Source: an uncultured Roseburia sp.
Lineage (GTDB): Bacteria; Bacillota; Clostridia; Lachnospirales; Lachnospiraceae
Direction of reading: 5' to 3'
Assembly (NCBI GenBank): GCA_947174805.1
Contig: CAMWKH010000004.1
Span: forward strand, 1 to 64,000
Length of the DNA: 64,000 nucleotides
The translations under genes were made by a program, and so were the position numbers. Positions 26,803 to 37,323 of the stretch are shown piece by piece. Under the pieces are notes generated by a model. The model did no database searches and was not told the origin of the DNA. It saw only the letters and a list, made by a program, of their open reading frames with translations. The first letter of the stretch is position 1, and every line of letters starts with the position of its first letter.

Positions 26803-28572
26803 TTATCCCCTTCCAATCAAAATCGTTACAATAGTGCCTACATTCTGTTCGCTTTCCACGGTAAATGTAACCGCATCCCTCTCCGCCATTTTCAGACGGA
26901 GGGCCGCATTTAATATGCCTATATGGGTGCTCTCCTTTATCATGTCAAGGGTTACATTGTTCATCCTCTCCTGTATTTCCCGGCAGACATTTTCTTCCAT
27001 TCCATTTCCCGTATCCTCTATCTCAAAGACAATCCTGCGGTTTTCCTTCTCATGCCTTCCCCGCAGGAAAATCCAGCCCACGCCGGGTCTGTTTTCTACC
27101 CCGTGGACACAGGCGTTCTCCACAAAGGTGACAAGGGTAAGTTTGGGAACTCTGTAATCCATGCATTCCTCATTTATATCTATGACATAGGAAAGTTTTT
27201 CTCCGAACCTGTACTTCTGCAGTTCCAGGTATGCCAGAATGAAATCTGTCTCCTCTTTTACCGTGACAAAATCTCCCCATTCCACATTCTGCCGCTGCAT
27301 CAGCGCAAGTTTTTCCACCATATCGGCAGTCTCGTCCTCCTGCTTTAACACGCTGTGCATCCGTATGCTCTCTAAGGCGTTAAAGAGAAAATGGGGGTTT
27401 ATCTGACTGCGGAGAGCCAAAAGTTCCGCTTTCTGCCTTGCGATATCCATTTCCTGCCGGTACAGCCTGTCTTTAAACACGGTCTGAATCAAAAGATTCA
27501 TGCGCTGTGCCATGACATTATAGCTCTCCATGAGCTCGCTGATCTCATCCTTCCCGGAGATTTCCGGAATCAGGGAAAGCTGGTCTTCTTTCACCGCCCC
27601 AAAGGCATTTCTCAGTGCAAAAATCCGTCTTGTAATAGACTGGTTCATTAATTTCATAAAAGCATAGGGGAGGAAAATGTTAAGCCCGGCCAAAAGGAGT
27701 ATCCAGGGAAGCTTATCCCTGACTTTGTCCAATACGGTGGTCTCCGGGGGCAGCACGTAAATCACATATTCAGAGCCATACAGGTTCAGCAGGGAAGTCA
27801 CTGCGTCTTCTCTCCCGGACTTTGCCTCAAAGGAGTCAAAGGGCATTAAAAGCCCTCCCTTCCCGTCATTGGAAAAAAGCACTGCGTCGCCGTCACACAC
27901 ATATACTTTTGATTTATAATTCCCACTTACTATCTGACGCCAAATCCCACTGTAATCCATCTCCACATAGAGCACATCCCTGCCCTTTCCCTTATTGTAG
28001 TAATCCATCTTCTGGGCCAGGAAAAACTTTCTGGTACAGGCATCCCCCTTCTGGGCATATTCCACATCCACGATTACGTCGCTGTTTCCCTCCATCAGCC
28101 TTTTGTACCAGTCTTTTCCCTCCGCCATGGAAATCCGGTTGAAATAGCCCCCGTTTACGATTCCCTTATTGTCTGCGTAGATTACGGCGCCGTTAAACCC
28201 CACATGCATACTGATGGGATACAGAGAATCCCGTATAAATTCCATCTGGCTGTTATAGTAATCCAGTTCAGAGGCAAAATTTTGGGAGATAAATTCGTTC
28301 ACATACCGGTTGCTGTAAATATTCCGGGCAAAAAGGGCGGCGGAGTTTACATGGTCGGAAATCAGATATTTCACAACTCCCGCCGTATTTTCCATATCCT
28401 TTCGCACAAGCTGTCTCTCCCCGGTTACAGCAATCCCTATAATCACGGCGTCTGTGATAAAAATCGGCAGGATGACGCAGAAAATCTGCATCACCAGAAG
28501 TTTTCCGGAAAGGTTTATTTTTTCCAGTCTGTTCAGGACACAGGAACAGACCGCTTTTCTTATTTTTTTCAT
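26803..28572 (-). CDS. YesM-type sensor histidine kinase
   Basis: 589 residues: membrane helix near 25-50, an extracytoplasmic sensor domain (about 50-290), second helix, HAMP-like segment, then the His_kinase domain with ALRSQINPHFLFNALESIR (phosphorylated His) and an ATPase domain with ENACVHGVE and GNGMEENV. Pairs with the YesN-type regulator encoded nearby. Its ATG overlaps the stop of the GH8 gene, so enzyme and sensor are translationally coupled. Probably senses external oligosaccharide, perhaps via the binding protein. Confidence 0.93.
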   Translation of the reverse strand: MKKIRKAVCSCVLNRLEKINLSGKLLVMQIFCVILPIFITDAVIIGIAVTGERQLVRKDMENTAGVVKYLISDHVNSAALFARNIYSNRYVNEFISQNFASELDYYNSQMEFIRDSLYPISMHVGFNGAVIYADNKGIVNGGYFNRISMAEGKDWYKRLMEGNSDVIVDVEYAQKGDACTRKFFLAQKMDYYNKGKGRDVLYVEMDYSGIWRQIVSGNYKSKVYVCDGDAVLFSNDGKGGLLMPFDSFEAKSGREDAVTSLLNLYGSEYVIYVLPPETTVLDKVRDKLPWILLLAGLNIFLPYAFMKLMNQSITRRIFALRNAFGAVKEDQLSLIPEISGKDEISELMESYNVMAQRMNLLIQTVFKDRLYRQEMDIARQKAELLALRSQINPHFLFNALESIRMHSVLKQEDETADMVEKLALMQRQNVEWGDFVTVKEETDFILAYLELQKYRFGEKLSYVIDINEECMDYRVPKLTLVTFVENACVHGVENRPGVGWIFLRGRHEKENRRIVFEIEDTGNGMEENVCREIQERMNNVTLDMIKESTHIGILNAALRLKMAERDAVTFTVESEQNVGTIVTILIGRG

Positions 28573-29747
28573 CCGTATATCCTGTAATTTCCGCTTAACG
28601 CCAGAAAGGCAAAAAAGTAGAGACAGTTATCATAATACCTTCTGTCCCCCTGGCGCAGGGGAGTTTTGAAAAATTCCGCCGCCAGGCCAACGGCCCGTTT
28701 ATCCCAGAGGGCAAGTCCTGCCTGGGCGTTGGCTGCAAACATCCCCAGGGGATGGAGCGCTTTTCCGGGGAGCACGGCGCCGTCTATGGCATAGATTCCC
28801 TCCCGCTGCCCCAAAGGCAGAGTCTCATAGAAAAATTTCTGTACTTTTGCCGCTGTCTCCTGCTCCCAGGCGTCGGCGGCAAACCAGGAGAAATCCAGGG
28901 CTATATTGGCTATGGTCCGGTAGGCGTCACTGTAGTACCAGTCATGCCTGCCCCCCCAGCGCTCCTCCACCGGAAGATAGGGGGTTCCGTCAAATTCCGC
29001 ATATTCCGCACAAAGGCCCGTCACGGGATGGCAGGCTTTTTTTAAGTATTCCCTGCTGGCATCCGCCGCCTCCCGGAAAAATTCCCGGTCCTTATGGTAC
29101 GCCCACCTGGCAAAAAGCTCATAAAAATGGGGCAGGTGGTAGGAGGGGTCTGAAAAGTCCTCCTCGCAGACAAAACGGATGAGCTTATTGGTTTTATCCC
29201 ACATAGCCCTTCCCCCCTCCCCTGCCTCCCCCTTGTGGATACAGGTGTGGAGCAGCTCTTTTGCCTCTTTTGCGTAATCAAAGATTCCCTCCCCGTCTCC
29301 CCACCTGTGAGATGCAAAAAACAGGGACATGGCAAAAAACTCCTCCCCGTCCGGCGCCGGGCCAAAAGCATTTTTTTCTCCGTTTGTCCGGCAGGACCAG
29401 GCAAAATAGCCTTTATTTTCCCCCTCTTCCATATACATATAAGTTCTGGCCCATTTCCACAGACGGTCAAACTCCTCTTTCCTGTCCATCTGCACACACA
29501 TCATCATGCCGTAGGACATGCCCTCTGTGCGCACGTCATGGTTTCCGGTATCCTCTATGTAACCCATATCCTCCCCCGCCGGGTGGTAAATCCGCTCCTC
29601 ATCCCCGCCGTAAAAAAGCGTGTGGAAAATTTCCTGCTTCCTCTGCTCAATATCCTCTTCGCTAATCCCTGCCTCCTCAAAGAGATTCCGGTAGACCCCT
29701 GTGTAAAAGGCGCCTTCCCATCGGCTGTTTTCCATGTTTTTTTTCAT
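28569..29747 (-). CDS. GH8 reducing-end exo-oligoxylanase
   Basis: 392 residues without a signal peptide. The GH8 signature VRTEGMSYGMM with the catalytic acid Glu lies near residues 71-81, and DWYYSDAYRTIANIAL holds the likely base region. Overall sequence and size match Rex enzymes (EC 3.2.1.156), which release xylose from the reducing end of short xylo-oligosaccharides in the cytoplasm. This fits the adjacent importer and the downstream xylulokinase operon. Confidence 0.9.
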   Translation of the reverse strand: MKKNMENSRWEGAFYTGVYRNLFEEAGISEEDIEQRKQEIFHTLFYGGDEERIYHPAGEDMGYIEDTGNHDVRTEGMSYGMMMCVQMDRKEEFDRLWKWARTYMYMEEGENKGYFAWSCRTNGEKNAFGPAPDGEEFFAMSLFFASHRWGDGEGIFDYAKEAKELLHTCIHKGEAGEGGRAMWDKTNKLIRFVCEEDFSDPSYHLPHFYELFARWAYHKDREFFREAADASREYLKKACHPVTGLCAEYAEFDGTPYLPVEERWGGRHDWYYSDAYRTIANIALDFSWFAADAWEQETAAKVQKFFYETLPLGQREGIYAIDGAVLPGKALHPLGMFAANAQAGLALWDKRAVGLAAEFFKTPLRQGDRRYYDNCLYFFAFLALSGNYRIYG

Positions 29748-29772
29748 GTCTCTAAACCCTTTCTTTCCAAAT

Positions 29773-30882
29773 TTATTTTCTTGTATTTTTCCGGTAGCTG
29801 GTGGGAGTACAGCCTTTTACTGCTATAAACTTGTTGATAAAATAGTCTGGGTCATGGTATCCCACCTTCTCTGCAATAGCATATATTTTTTCATCGGTCT
29901 TAAGCAGCATCTCCGCCGCCTTTTCAATCCTGTACTTGTTCAGATATTCCCGGAAGGACACACCGTACTGCTTTTTAAATATCTGTCCCAGATAGGCGCT
30001 GTTGATGAAAAATATCCGGCTTAATTCTTTCAGGGAAAGATTCTCGCTGTAATGCTCTTTCACATAATCTTCAATATCGCTTAAGACACCCCCCCCCGGT
30101 ATGTTTCCTCTCAACTGGCAGAGATAGTCTGCAAAATCCCGGATTAAATTTTCAAAATGTCCCCGGTTCCCGTTGTCTGTCTCTTCATCAAAGGCGTTTT
30201 CCCGAATCATCTGGATAATCTCATTTTGATTCACCTCCGGATCCTGCTCCATGGCAAGATGAACCAGCCGCAAAAATATGTAATTCATGTTCATGCGCAC
30301 AAATTCCGCATCCATCTCCTCTTCTTTAATCTGCCGGTATACTTCCTCCGCCGCTGACTGCATTTTTTCCCTGTCATTCTCTTCCACCGCCTCCAAAAGC
30401 ATATCCATGGTTGCCTTTGTGACAATGCTTACGGGAGGACCCTCTTCCCCTTCAGAATAGTACATAATACTTGGCACAGCCCTTTTCTTTTTCTCTTTTT
30501 GGGCAGCCTGGGCAAAACCGGATACCCTGCCTAAAAGCTCTATAAGCTGTTCTTTCTGTACCGGCTTTAAAATGTAATCCGTACAGTTTTGGCGTATGGC
30601 CTCTTTGGTGTACACAAAATCCCCGTAGCTGCTTAAGAACACAAAAAATGCGTCTGAGATATTTTCTTCCCGTATTTTCTGTAAAAGCCCGATTCCGGAC
30701 ATTACAGGCATTTTGATATCCGCAAGAATAAGATCGGCTTTGTGCTCCCTTAAATACCTTAGGGCCTCTTCTCCGTTGGAACATGTGCCGGCAATCTCAT
30801 ACCCTTCCTTTTCCCAGTCAATTAACGCCGCAAGCCCTTTAAGGATAAAGGGCTCGTCATCCACCAGTAATACTTTTAACAT
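29773..30882 (-). CDS. YesN-type response regulator (AraC output)
   Basis: 369 residues: receiver domain MLKVLLVDDEPF with phospho-acceptor in LILADIKMP (about residue 54) and Lys in YILKPV, a helical linker, then an AraC double helix-turn-helix (LSLKELSRIFFINSAYLGQI and IYAIAEKVGYHDPDYFINKF). The start at 30882 follows GGAG; the frame also opens at a GTG 9 nt earlier. Partner of the YesM-type kinase; expected to activate the xylan-oligosaccharide genes. Confidence 0.93.
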   Translation of the reverse strand: MLKVLLVDDEPFILKGLAALIDWEKEGYEIAGTCSNGEEALRYLREHKADLILADIKMPVMSGIGLLQKIREENISDAFFVFLSSYGDFVYTKEAIRQNCTDYILKPVQKEQLIELLGRVSGFAQAAQKEKKKRAVPSIMYYSEGEEGPPVSIVTKATMDMLLEAVEENDREKMQSAAEEVYRQIKEEEMDAEFVRMNMNYIFLRLVHLAMEQDPEVNQNEIIQMIRENAFDEETDNGNRGHFENLIRDFADYLCQLRGNIPGGGVLSDIEDYVKEHYSENLSLKELSRIFFINSAYLGQIFKKQYGVSFREYLNKYRIEKAAEMLLKTDEKIYAIAEKVGYHDPDYFINKFIAVKGCTPTSYRKNTRK

Positions 30883-30926
30883 ACATACCACTCCATTCCC
30901 AATGCTCCCCTGTATGCCGTTTTATC

Positions 30927-33062
30927 TTAAGATATGGAAATCCTTTCCGTTTTACATCCCGTCAGTTCTTCGCTTCTTTTATCTGGCTGGCTTCCCCCTA
31001 CGCTGATTTCATAGGGACATCCCGGCAGTTTCTTTTCGCCTTTTTTGTCACACAGCATAAAAGCTTCCGGCGGCAGGTAAATCTCGCATGTTTTGCTCTC
31101 CCCCGCCTTTAAATCAACTTTTTTCACACCCTTAAGCTGTGGATTTGGAGCGCCCTCTGCCTGGGCTTTCACATAGGCCTGCACAGTTTCCGTACCCTCC
31201 CGTTTCCCTGTATTTTTCACGGTAAAGCGGATGGTTACTCCCCGGCTGACATCCGGATTTTCCTCAGTAAAAGCCACATCAGAACAGGTATATGCCGTGT
31301 AGGAGAGCCCATAGCCAAAGGGGTAGAGAGCCTGGTTTTTCATATAGCGGTAGGTTCTGCCCTCCATGGAATAATCCTCAAAATCCGGCAGCTCTTCCGT
31401 TGTCCTGTAAAATGTAACGGGAAGTTTTCCCTGGGGATTCCTCTCCCCAAAGAGTATCCTTGCGATTGCCTTTCCTCCCTGAGCTCCCGGATACCAGCCC
31501 TGGATAATAGCGTCTAAATGTTCCTCTTCCCACACAAGGCTCATAGCGCTCCCGGTAAGGCACACAAGAATTATCGGTTTGCCGCTCTCTTTTGCCACTT
31601 TTAAAATATGGTGCTGCAGCCCCGGAAGGGAGAGGTTTGGCTTGTCTCCGCTGCCGTATTCATTGCCGGTATCCCCCTCTTCCCCTTCTAAGGTGGCGTC
31701 CATGCCCATAACGGCGATTACCACATCGCTTGCCTCACATACGCCCCGCACTTCCGCTTCTCTGTCATTTGCCTGGGCAAGTCCGCTTGTCCTGTCCTGA
31801 TAAAGATGGCATCCCTGGGAGTAAAGGACTCTCACATCCTCCCCCACATAATCCTGTATACCCTCTAACACTGTAATATACCTGGAAGCCGTGCCCTCAT
31901 AGTTCCCCACAAGGGCGCTTCTGCTGTCCGCATTGGGACCGATTACCCCGATGGTCTTAAGCGCCCTTTTATCCAATGGAAGAATATTATCTTTATTCTT
32001 AAGAAGCACTGCGGATTTTTCCGCCACTTCACAGTTAAACTCCCTTGCCTCTTTTGTGTCCACTGCTGTGTAGGGTATGGCGTCAAAGGGATTTTCTTCT
32101 TTTTTGTCAAAAACCCCAAGCTTCATCCTTGTGGTAAAGAGGTTCACTACCGCCTCATCAAGTCTCTCCTCGCTGACCTTTCCCTCCCGCACTGCCTGGG
32201 TGAGATACATAAATAAAGTGCCGCAGTTTAAGTCACAGCCGTTGTTCATAGCCATTGCCGCAGCTTCCTGGGCGTTGGAACATACCCCGTGGCCCTCGTA
32301 AAAATCTTTGATGGCCCAGCAGTCGGAGGTAACATGTCCCTCAAACCCCCACTCTTTTCTTAAAATATCAATCAAAAGAGTTTTGCTGCCGCAGCAGGGT
32401 TCCCCATTGGTTCTGTTGTAGGCTCCCATCACTGTCTCCACCTTTGCCTCTTTCACACAGGCTTCAAAGGCGGGAAGGTAAGTTTCCCATAAGTCCTGCT
32501 CATTTGCCAGGGCGTTAAATTCATGCCGCACGTCCTCCGGCCCGCTGTGCACCGCAAAGTGTTTTGCGCAGGCGGCAGTCTTTAAATAATTTTCATCATG
32601 CCCCTGAAGCCCCATAATATATCTGACCCCAAGCCTTCCGGTAAGGTATGGGTCTTCCCCGAAGGTTTCATGACCCCGTCCCCACCTTGGGTCACGGAAG
32701 ATGTTCACATTGGGGGCCCAGAAGGTCAGCCCCTTATAAATATCCGTATCCCCGCTATTCTGCTGCATATTAAACTTGGCCCTTGCCTCAGTGGACACCA
32801 CATCCGCCACCTGCTCCATCATATCCTCATCAAAAGCCGCCGCCATTCCCACAGCCTGGGGAAATACTGTGGCTGTGCCTGCCCGGGCAACGCCGTGAAG
32901 GGCTTCATTCCACCAATTATATTTTATAATTCCCAGACGCTCAATAGCAGGCGCCTGGTACAGGGTCTGCTCCACTTTCTCCTCTAAGGTCATCTGAGAC
33001 ACCAGCTCTTTTGCCCTCTGACGGTATCCTTCTAACTTTTCTCTGTTTTCATTCAATTCCAT
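30927..33062 (-). CDS. GH3 beta-xylosidase/beta-glucosidase
   Basis: 711 residues, no signal peptide, so cytoplasmic. The GH3 N-terminal barrel carries KHFAVHSGPEDVRHEF and the nucleophile motif GHVTSDCWAIKD (Asp near 240). A second alpha/beta domain with GMDATLEGEEGD follows, then a C-terminal fibronectin-III-like domain. Substrate cannot be fixed from sequence, but the locus argues for xylose release. Divergent from the AraC-type regulator at 33190. Confidence 0.9.
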   Translation of the reverse strand: MELNENREKLEGYRQRAKELVSQMTLEEKVEQTLYQAPAIERLGIIKYNWWNEALHGVARAGTATVFPQAVGMAAAFDEDMMEQVADVVSTEARAKFNMQQNSGDTDIYKGLTFWAPNVNIFRDPRWGRGHETFGEDPYLTGRLGVRYIMGLQGHDENYLKTAACAKHFAVHSGPEDVRHEFNALANEQDLWETYLPAFEACVKEAKVETVMGAYNRTNGEPCCGSKTLLIDILRKEWGFEGHVTSDCWAIKDFYEGHGVCSNAQEAAAMAMNNGCDLNCGTLFMYLTQAVREGKVSEERLDEAVVNLFTTRMKLGVFDKKEENPFDAIPYTAVDTKEAREFNCEVAEKSAVLLKNKDNILPLDKRALKTIGVIGPNADSRSALVGNYEGTASRYITVLEGIQDYVGEDVRVLYSQGCHLYQDRTSGLAQANDREAEVRGVCEASDVVIAVMGMDATLEGEEGDTGNEYGSGDKPNLSLPGLQHHILKVAKESGKPIILVCLTGSAMSLVWEEEHLDAIIQGWYPGAQGGKAIARILFGERNPQGKLPVTFYRTTEELPDFEDYSMEGRTYRYMKNQALYPFGYGLSYTAYTCSDVAFTEENPDVSRGVTIRFTVKNTGKREGTETVQAYVKAQAEGAPNPQLKGVKKVDLKAGESKTCEIYLPPEAFMLCDKKGEKKLPGCPYEISVGGSQPDKRSEELTGCKTERISIS

Positions 33063-33189
33063 CTCCGATTCCTCCGATTTATTTTATTTTTCCTATAGTT
33101 CCACCTGTTTACAGTTTTCTGATTTACTGGTATGATAAATTATTAAAGATATATTCACAAGTATTCGTTTTCTGAAAGGAAGCACAGAT

Positions 33190-34113
33190 ATGACCAATAC
33201 GATACATCTGCCAAAGAGCCATCCCCCTGACCCTAATTTTAAACGCATCGTGGAGGGCAGACAGGAAAAAGTATCCTATCCCAAAGATTCCTCGGTACGG
33301 TTGTGGGTCAACCGGGAATTTGAAAATTATCCTGACCACTGGCATAATGCCGTGGAGATGATTATGCCTGTAGACGGCGGCTACCATGCGGCTATCGGCA
33401 GCCGCTCTTATTCCTTAAGCACAGGGGATATCCTTATCATCCCTGCGGGGGAACTCCACGCCCTCACCGCCCCGAAGGAGGGCGTGCGGCTGATTCTGCT
33501 GTTTGAACTGGCGCCCCTTTCCGAAATGCACAATTTTCCCAATTTACTTCCCCTCCTATCCTTTCCGCTGCACTTTTGCGCCTTGGAGCAGGACGGGTTT
33601 TATCTTACCTTAAAAAACCTGATACTTGGGATATACAATGAATATATGGGAGGCGATGCTTTCAGTGAGTTTAAAATTTACGCTTCCATACTGCAGCTAT
33701 GTGCGGAAATAGGCAGAAAACATATGGAAAACAGTCTGGAATTTTCCGATCTGGCACCCAACAAGCAGTCAGAGTATATCAATAAATTCCACACCGTATT
33801 CCAGTATATCAACGCCCATTACATGGAGCCTTTGACCCTGGAACAAGCCTCCAAAGTGGCATGTTTTTCCAAGTATCATTTTTCCAGGCTTTTTAAACAG
33901 TACACTGGCACAACCTTTTATGATTATTTAACCTTAAGAAGAATACGCAGAGCAGAAGAACTTTTGTCCACATCCGGATACTCGGTCACAGACGTGGCCC
34001 TTGCGTCAGGCTTTTCCAGTATCGCCACCTTTAACCGCACCTTTAAAAAGCTAAAGGGCTGCACTCCCACGGAATACTGTTCCCTGTGCCGCCTGGACAA
34101 CCGGAGGCACTGA
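33190..34113 (+). CDS. AraC-family transcriptional regulator with cupin domain
   Basis: 307 residues. The N-terminal half is a cupin-type sensing domain (HWHNAVEMIMPVDGGYHAAI, then LIIPAGELHALTAP). The C-terminal 100 residues form the AraC DNA-binding domain (LEQASKVACFSKYHFSRLFK and VTDVALASGFSSIATFNRTF). It is transcribed away from the GH3 gene and probably controls that operon in response to a sugar. Converges with the chemoreceptor gene. Confidence 0.92.
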   Translation: MTNTIHLPKSHPPDPNFKRIVEGRQEKVSYPKDSSVRLWVNREFENYPDHWHNAVEMIMPVDGGYHAAIGSRSYSLSTGDILIIPAGELHALTAPKEGVRLILLFELAPLSEMHNFPNLLPLLSFPLHFCALEQDGFYLTLKNLILGIYNEYMGGDAFSEFKIYASILQLCAEIGRKHMENSLEFSDLAPNKQSEYINKFHTVFQYINAHYMEPLTLEQASKVACFSKYHFSRLFKQYTGTTFYDYLTLRRIRRAEELLSTSGYSVTDVALASGFSSIATFNRTFKKLKGCTPTEYCSLCRLDNRRH

Positions 34114-34137
34114 AAACTTCCTGCCTATCCTGCCTGC

Positions 34138-36609
34138 TTACGAATCTTCTGTGGTAAAGTAGCTTAAATCTTCCTTCACCGCTTTTGACAGTTCCTTTAA
34201 CTCCGAGGCTGTCTTTAAAAGAGAAACCGTAGCATCCTTTAATTCCTCCATGGAATCATTTGTCTGCTGTGTTGTCGCCGTATTTTCCTGGGCTATGGCG
34301 GAGAGGCTGGTCATAATGTCAACCACATGGGCTCCTGCCCTGCCGCATGTCTCAGCCTGCTCTAATACGCCTTTCATTCCGCTGCCAACAGATAAAATTC
34401 CGCCCTCCACTGTGTAAAATCTGTCTTTTGTCTCGGCCAGTTTCTGCTTCTGATCCATTATCATTTCTGTAACTTCACTAATGGACTGTACCGTCTGCCT
34501 GGACTCTTCCGACAGGGACAGTATGATTTCATTAATATTCCCGGCGGATGAATTGGTCTGCTCCGCCAGCTTTTGGATTTCGCTTGCCACCACCGCAAAT
34601 CCCTTTCCTGCCTCTCCGGCCCTTGCCGCCTCTATACTGGCATTCAGGGACAATAAATTTGTCTGGCTTGCAATCTCTGCAATGAGATCAACCACTTCCT
34701 GGATTTTTACTACAGATGCGTTTGTCTTATGTATCTGATCCGATATTTTCATAAACGCCTGGGCGGTTCTATCGCTTGTACCGCTTAACTCCTGGATGAT
34801 TTTTGCAGCCTGGCTTCCCTTTTCCTTCATGCCCTTTGAGGTAAGGGATAATTCATTTACGCTCTCGCCGATTTGCAGCATCCCCTCCTGCATACCTGAC
34901 ACCTGCAGGGAGGAATTTGACACATCCTCGGCCTGAACCTCCGCCCCTTTTGCGATTTCATCCAGCGCTGCGCCCACAATCTCCGCCGCTCCTTTTGTCC
35001 TGTCCGCTTTCCTTTCCAGTTTTCCCCCTGTCTCTGCCAAATCTGCGGAAATTTCCTGAAGATGGCTGATGCTTCCCTCCAGCTTATCGAAAAACACATT
35101 CAGGCTTTTGCCAAACTGGGAAAATTCGTCATTCCCCTCCGCCTCTATCCTGACGGATATGCGGCCCTGGGTAATTTTATCCAGCGTCTTTTTAAAAAGC
35201 ATCACCTTTTTATCCATGCCGCTTCCTATCAGTACAGTCATGCCAACCAGCACAATTGCCGCAATTATAAGCACAAACACACTGACTCTAAAGGCGGAAA
35301 TTTGTACATCTTCCATATCCTTTGAAGCCATATTTTTCACAAGGGAGCACAACTCTGTAAGTTCATTGTTTAATAAAACATTCTCAGCCTTTTTTGCAAG
35401 GATTTTATCGTCTATTTCCAGGATCTGACGAAAAAGCTCCTTTTGCGCCTGAAGTTTTAAAAGGGAATCCTTTACAAGTTGTTCGCCTTCTGTGTACAGC
35501 GGAATGTTTTCTTCTATCTCTGCCGTCAGGGCTTCTATTTTCCTCCGGCTCTCCTCCACATCTTTGCCTTCCACCACCAGCTTGCTATACTGGCTGATAT
35601 CGCTTTCAAGGGTGCCAAGACTGCCCTCAAAGCCGTAAACCCCGGAATAGGAACCGCCGTACTTGTAGTCAAAACTCATCTCTGTGGGCTCCAGGTACAG
35701 GGTATATTCCATGTCGGAATAATTTTGGGGCTCATATTCTTTTACGGGAATCTGCACCGCAAACTCCTCCCAGCACTGGTTAGCGGCGTTAAAGTTACAG
35801 CCGATGCGTATGGCAGGGGCCGCAGGAAATGTGGTGATTTCACTGTCCACATAGGCAAGGCCGGAACCCTGGGGGGCCGATATCCCAGATATGTCCACCT
35901 GGACATAATCTCCCCCTTTTACCAGTTTTATGTCTGTAATGTAACAGTTTTTATCATAGGTAAGGGTTCCCCCCACCCGGAATGCCAAAAAGTCCCGCTT
36001 TACGCTTTCCGGTATGGGGCCTTTGTAAACCGCCTTTATATATTCTTTGCCGTCAATTTCCACTCTCTCGCCGGTGGTCCACATATGGGCGTCTATCCAC
36101 TTTATCTCCAGCCAGTCCTGCTTATCAATCAGGTCCGAAAAACTCTCGGAAAGCCCGCTGTCCCCATCCAGGTACTGGCCGTACAAACCCTTTTCCCCGT
36201 CAAATCCCCGGCTGGCGCTGAGGCTGCTTATCTCATTGTAGTTTGCCGAAAGCCCCGCCAGATCCTTAAGAATTTTATCCACATCCCCTTCATATCTGGA
36301 ATCTGTCAGCCCCCGCAGCGCCTGTGCCTTTGATGTCATCTGTGAAAGATTGCCAAGGATGCTGTCCAGATACCCCTGGTCAATATAATACTGATACTGG
36401 GTTTCCAGCGCAATATTTTTCACCTGGAGTACATCCAGTTCACTGACAATAGACTCTATTTCGCTGTTGCCGCTGTTTCTGTCCAGGGAATGAATGCCTA
36501 ACACCCCGATGCCTACTGCCACAATAAGGGAAAAAATACCGATAAGCGCTATTTTGCTTTTAATGGTCTGAAACACCTTCCTGCTGTGTTTCTTTTTTCT
36601 TTTTTTCAT
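34138..36609 (-). CDS. Methyl-accepting chemotaxis protein
   Basis: 823 residues. Basic N-terminus, membrane helix (about 20-43), a large extracytoplasmic domain (about 45-440) without an obvious Cache or 4HB signature, second helix (about 445-468), HAMP, and a cytoplasmic signalling hairpin with [20 protein letters not shown] at the tip. It follows DUF4867 by 59 bp on the same strand, so it is probably co-expressed with xylB and may report the sugar used by this locus. Implies a motile cell. Confidence 0.92.
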   Translation of the reverse strand: MKKRKKKHSRKVFQTIKSKIALIGIFSLIVAVGIGVLGIHSLDRNSGNSEIESIVSELDVLQVKNIALETQYQYYIDQGYLDSILGNLSQMTSKAQALRGLTDSRYEGDVDKILKDLAGLSANYNEISSLSASRGFDGEKGLYGQYLDGDSGLSESFSDLIDKQDWLEIKWIDAHMWTTGERVEIDGKEYIKAVYKGPIPESVKRDFLAFRVGGTLTYDKNCYITDIKLVKGGDYVQVDISGISAPQGSGLAYVDSEITTFPAAPAIRIGCNFNAANQCWEEFAVQIPVKEYEPQNYSDMEYTLYLEPTEMSFDYKYGGSYSGVYGFEGSLGTLESDISQYSKLVVEGKDVEESRRKIEALTAEIEENIPLYTEGEQLVKDSLLKLQAQKELFRQILEIDDKILAKKAENVLLNNELTELCSLVKNMASKDMEDVQISAFRVSVFVLIIAAIVLVGMTVLIGSGMDKKVMLFKKTLDKITQGRISVRIEAEGNDEFSQFGKSLNVFFDKLEGSISHLQEISADLAETGGKLERKADRTKGAAEIVGAALDEIAKGAEVQAEDVSNSSLQVSGMQEGMLQIGESVNELSLTSKGMKEKGSQAAKIIQELSGTSDRTAQAFMKISDQIHKTNASVVKIQEVVDLIAEIASQTNLLSLNASIEAARAGEAGKGFAVVASEIQKLAEQTNSSAGNINEIILSLSEESRQTVQSISEVTEMIMDQKQKLAETKDRFYTVEGGILSVGSGMKGVLEQAETCGRAGAHVVDIMTSLSAIAQENTATTQQTNDSMEELKDATVSLLKTASELKELSKAVKEDLSYFTTEDS

Positions 36610-36668
36610 ATCCCTTCTCCTGTTATCTTATAGTAAAATTGATGAAATTAAAGCGCTGGGCTGCAGGC

Positions 36669-37313
36669 CTATTCGGCAATGTTTAGGTTTTTCCCTTTTA
36701 ACCCCAGGAATGTCCCTTCCCCATGCCCTCCTTCTGCATGCCCTATGAGCCATTTGTTTGCAGCCGCTAAAAGTGCGTCCTCATTTGGCGCAGAGCCGTC
36801 AGCAGCCACTGCAGTATGTTTTTCCCTCAGAGGCCCATTGGTTCCTCTGGGAAGTACAACTGCCACTAAAAATCCCTTTCCCTCTACGCCGCAGGGCGCA
36901 TAGTGGAGCGTGTCGGCATACAATTCCACCCCTGTTCCCCCAGGAAGGAAGAAGGCTTGTGCCTTTGACGTATCATAGGTGAAATCCTCTTTTACATCCT
37001 GCTGCCGCCCCAGAATCAGGACAGTATCTGTGGCAGCTACATTCACCTCTGAACTTCTGTGATATTCCAGTCCGTTTAAATATGTATTATGCCCGTTGCA
37101 GTACCCGATCTGAATAGGCATCTCCCCGTAGAAAACAGCGGAAAGTTCTTTCATCACCGGCAGTTTTTCCAATTCCAAGACGCTGGGTTCATAGACTACC
37201 CCTTCCGGCATTGGCGTATCCTTCATCTTTTCCACCAGTTCCCGAAAATCAACATTTCGGATTACCCTTCCGTATTTATGAAATTCTTCAGATTCCACTT
37301 TTAAAATTTCCAT
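36669..37313 (-). CDS. DUF4867-family protein
   Basis: 214 residues with a cupin-like middle part: LEYHRSSEVNVAATDTVLIL, then QAFFLPGGTGVELYADTLHY and APCGVEGKGFLVAVVLPRGT. Recognised as DUF4867. Cupin folds often serve sugar isomerases or metal enzymes, so a lyxose/pentose isomerase-like activity is possible but unproven. It lies 10 nt after the isomerase-like gene and is preceded by AGGAGG. Confidence 0.75.
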   Translation of the reverse strand: MEILKVESEEFHKYGRVIRNVDFRELVEKMKDTPMPEGVVYEPSVLELEKLPVMKELSAVFYGEMPIQIGYCNGHNTYLNGLEYHRSSEVNVAATDTVLILGRQQDVKEDFTYDTSKAQAFFLPGGTGVELYADTLHYAPCGVEGKGFLVAVVLPRGTNGPLREKHTAVAADGSAPNEDALLAAANKWLIGHAEGGHGEGTFLGLKGKNLNIAE

Positions 37314-37323
37314 GCCGCACCTC

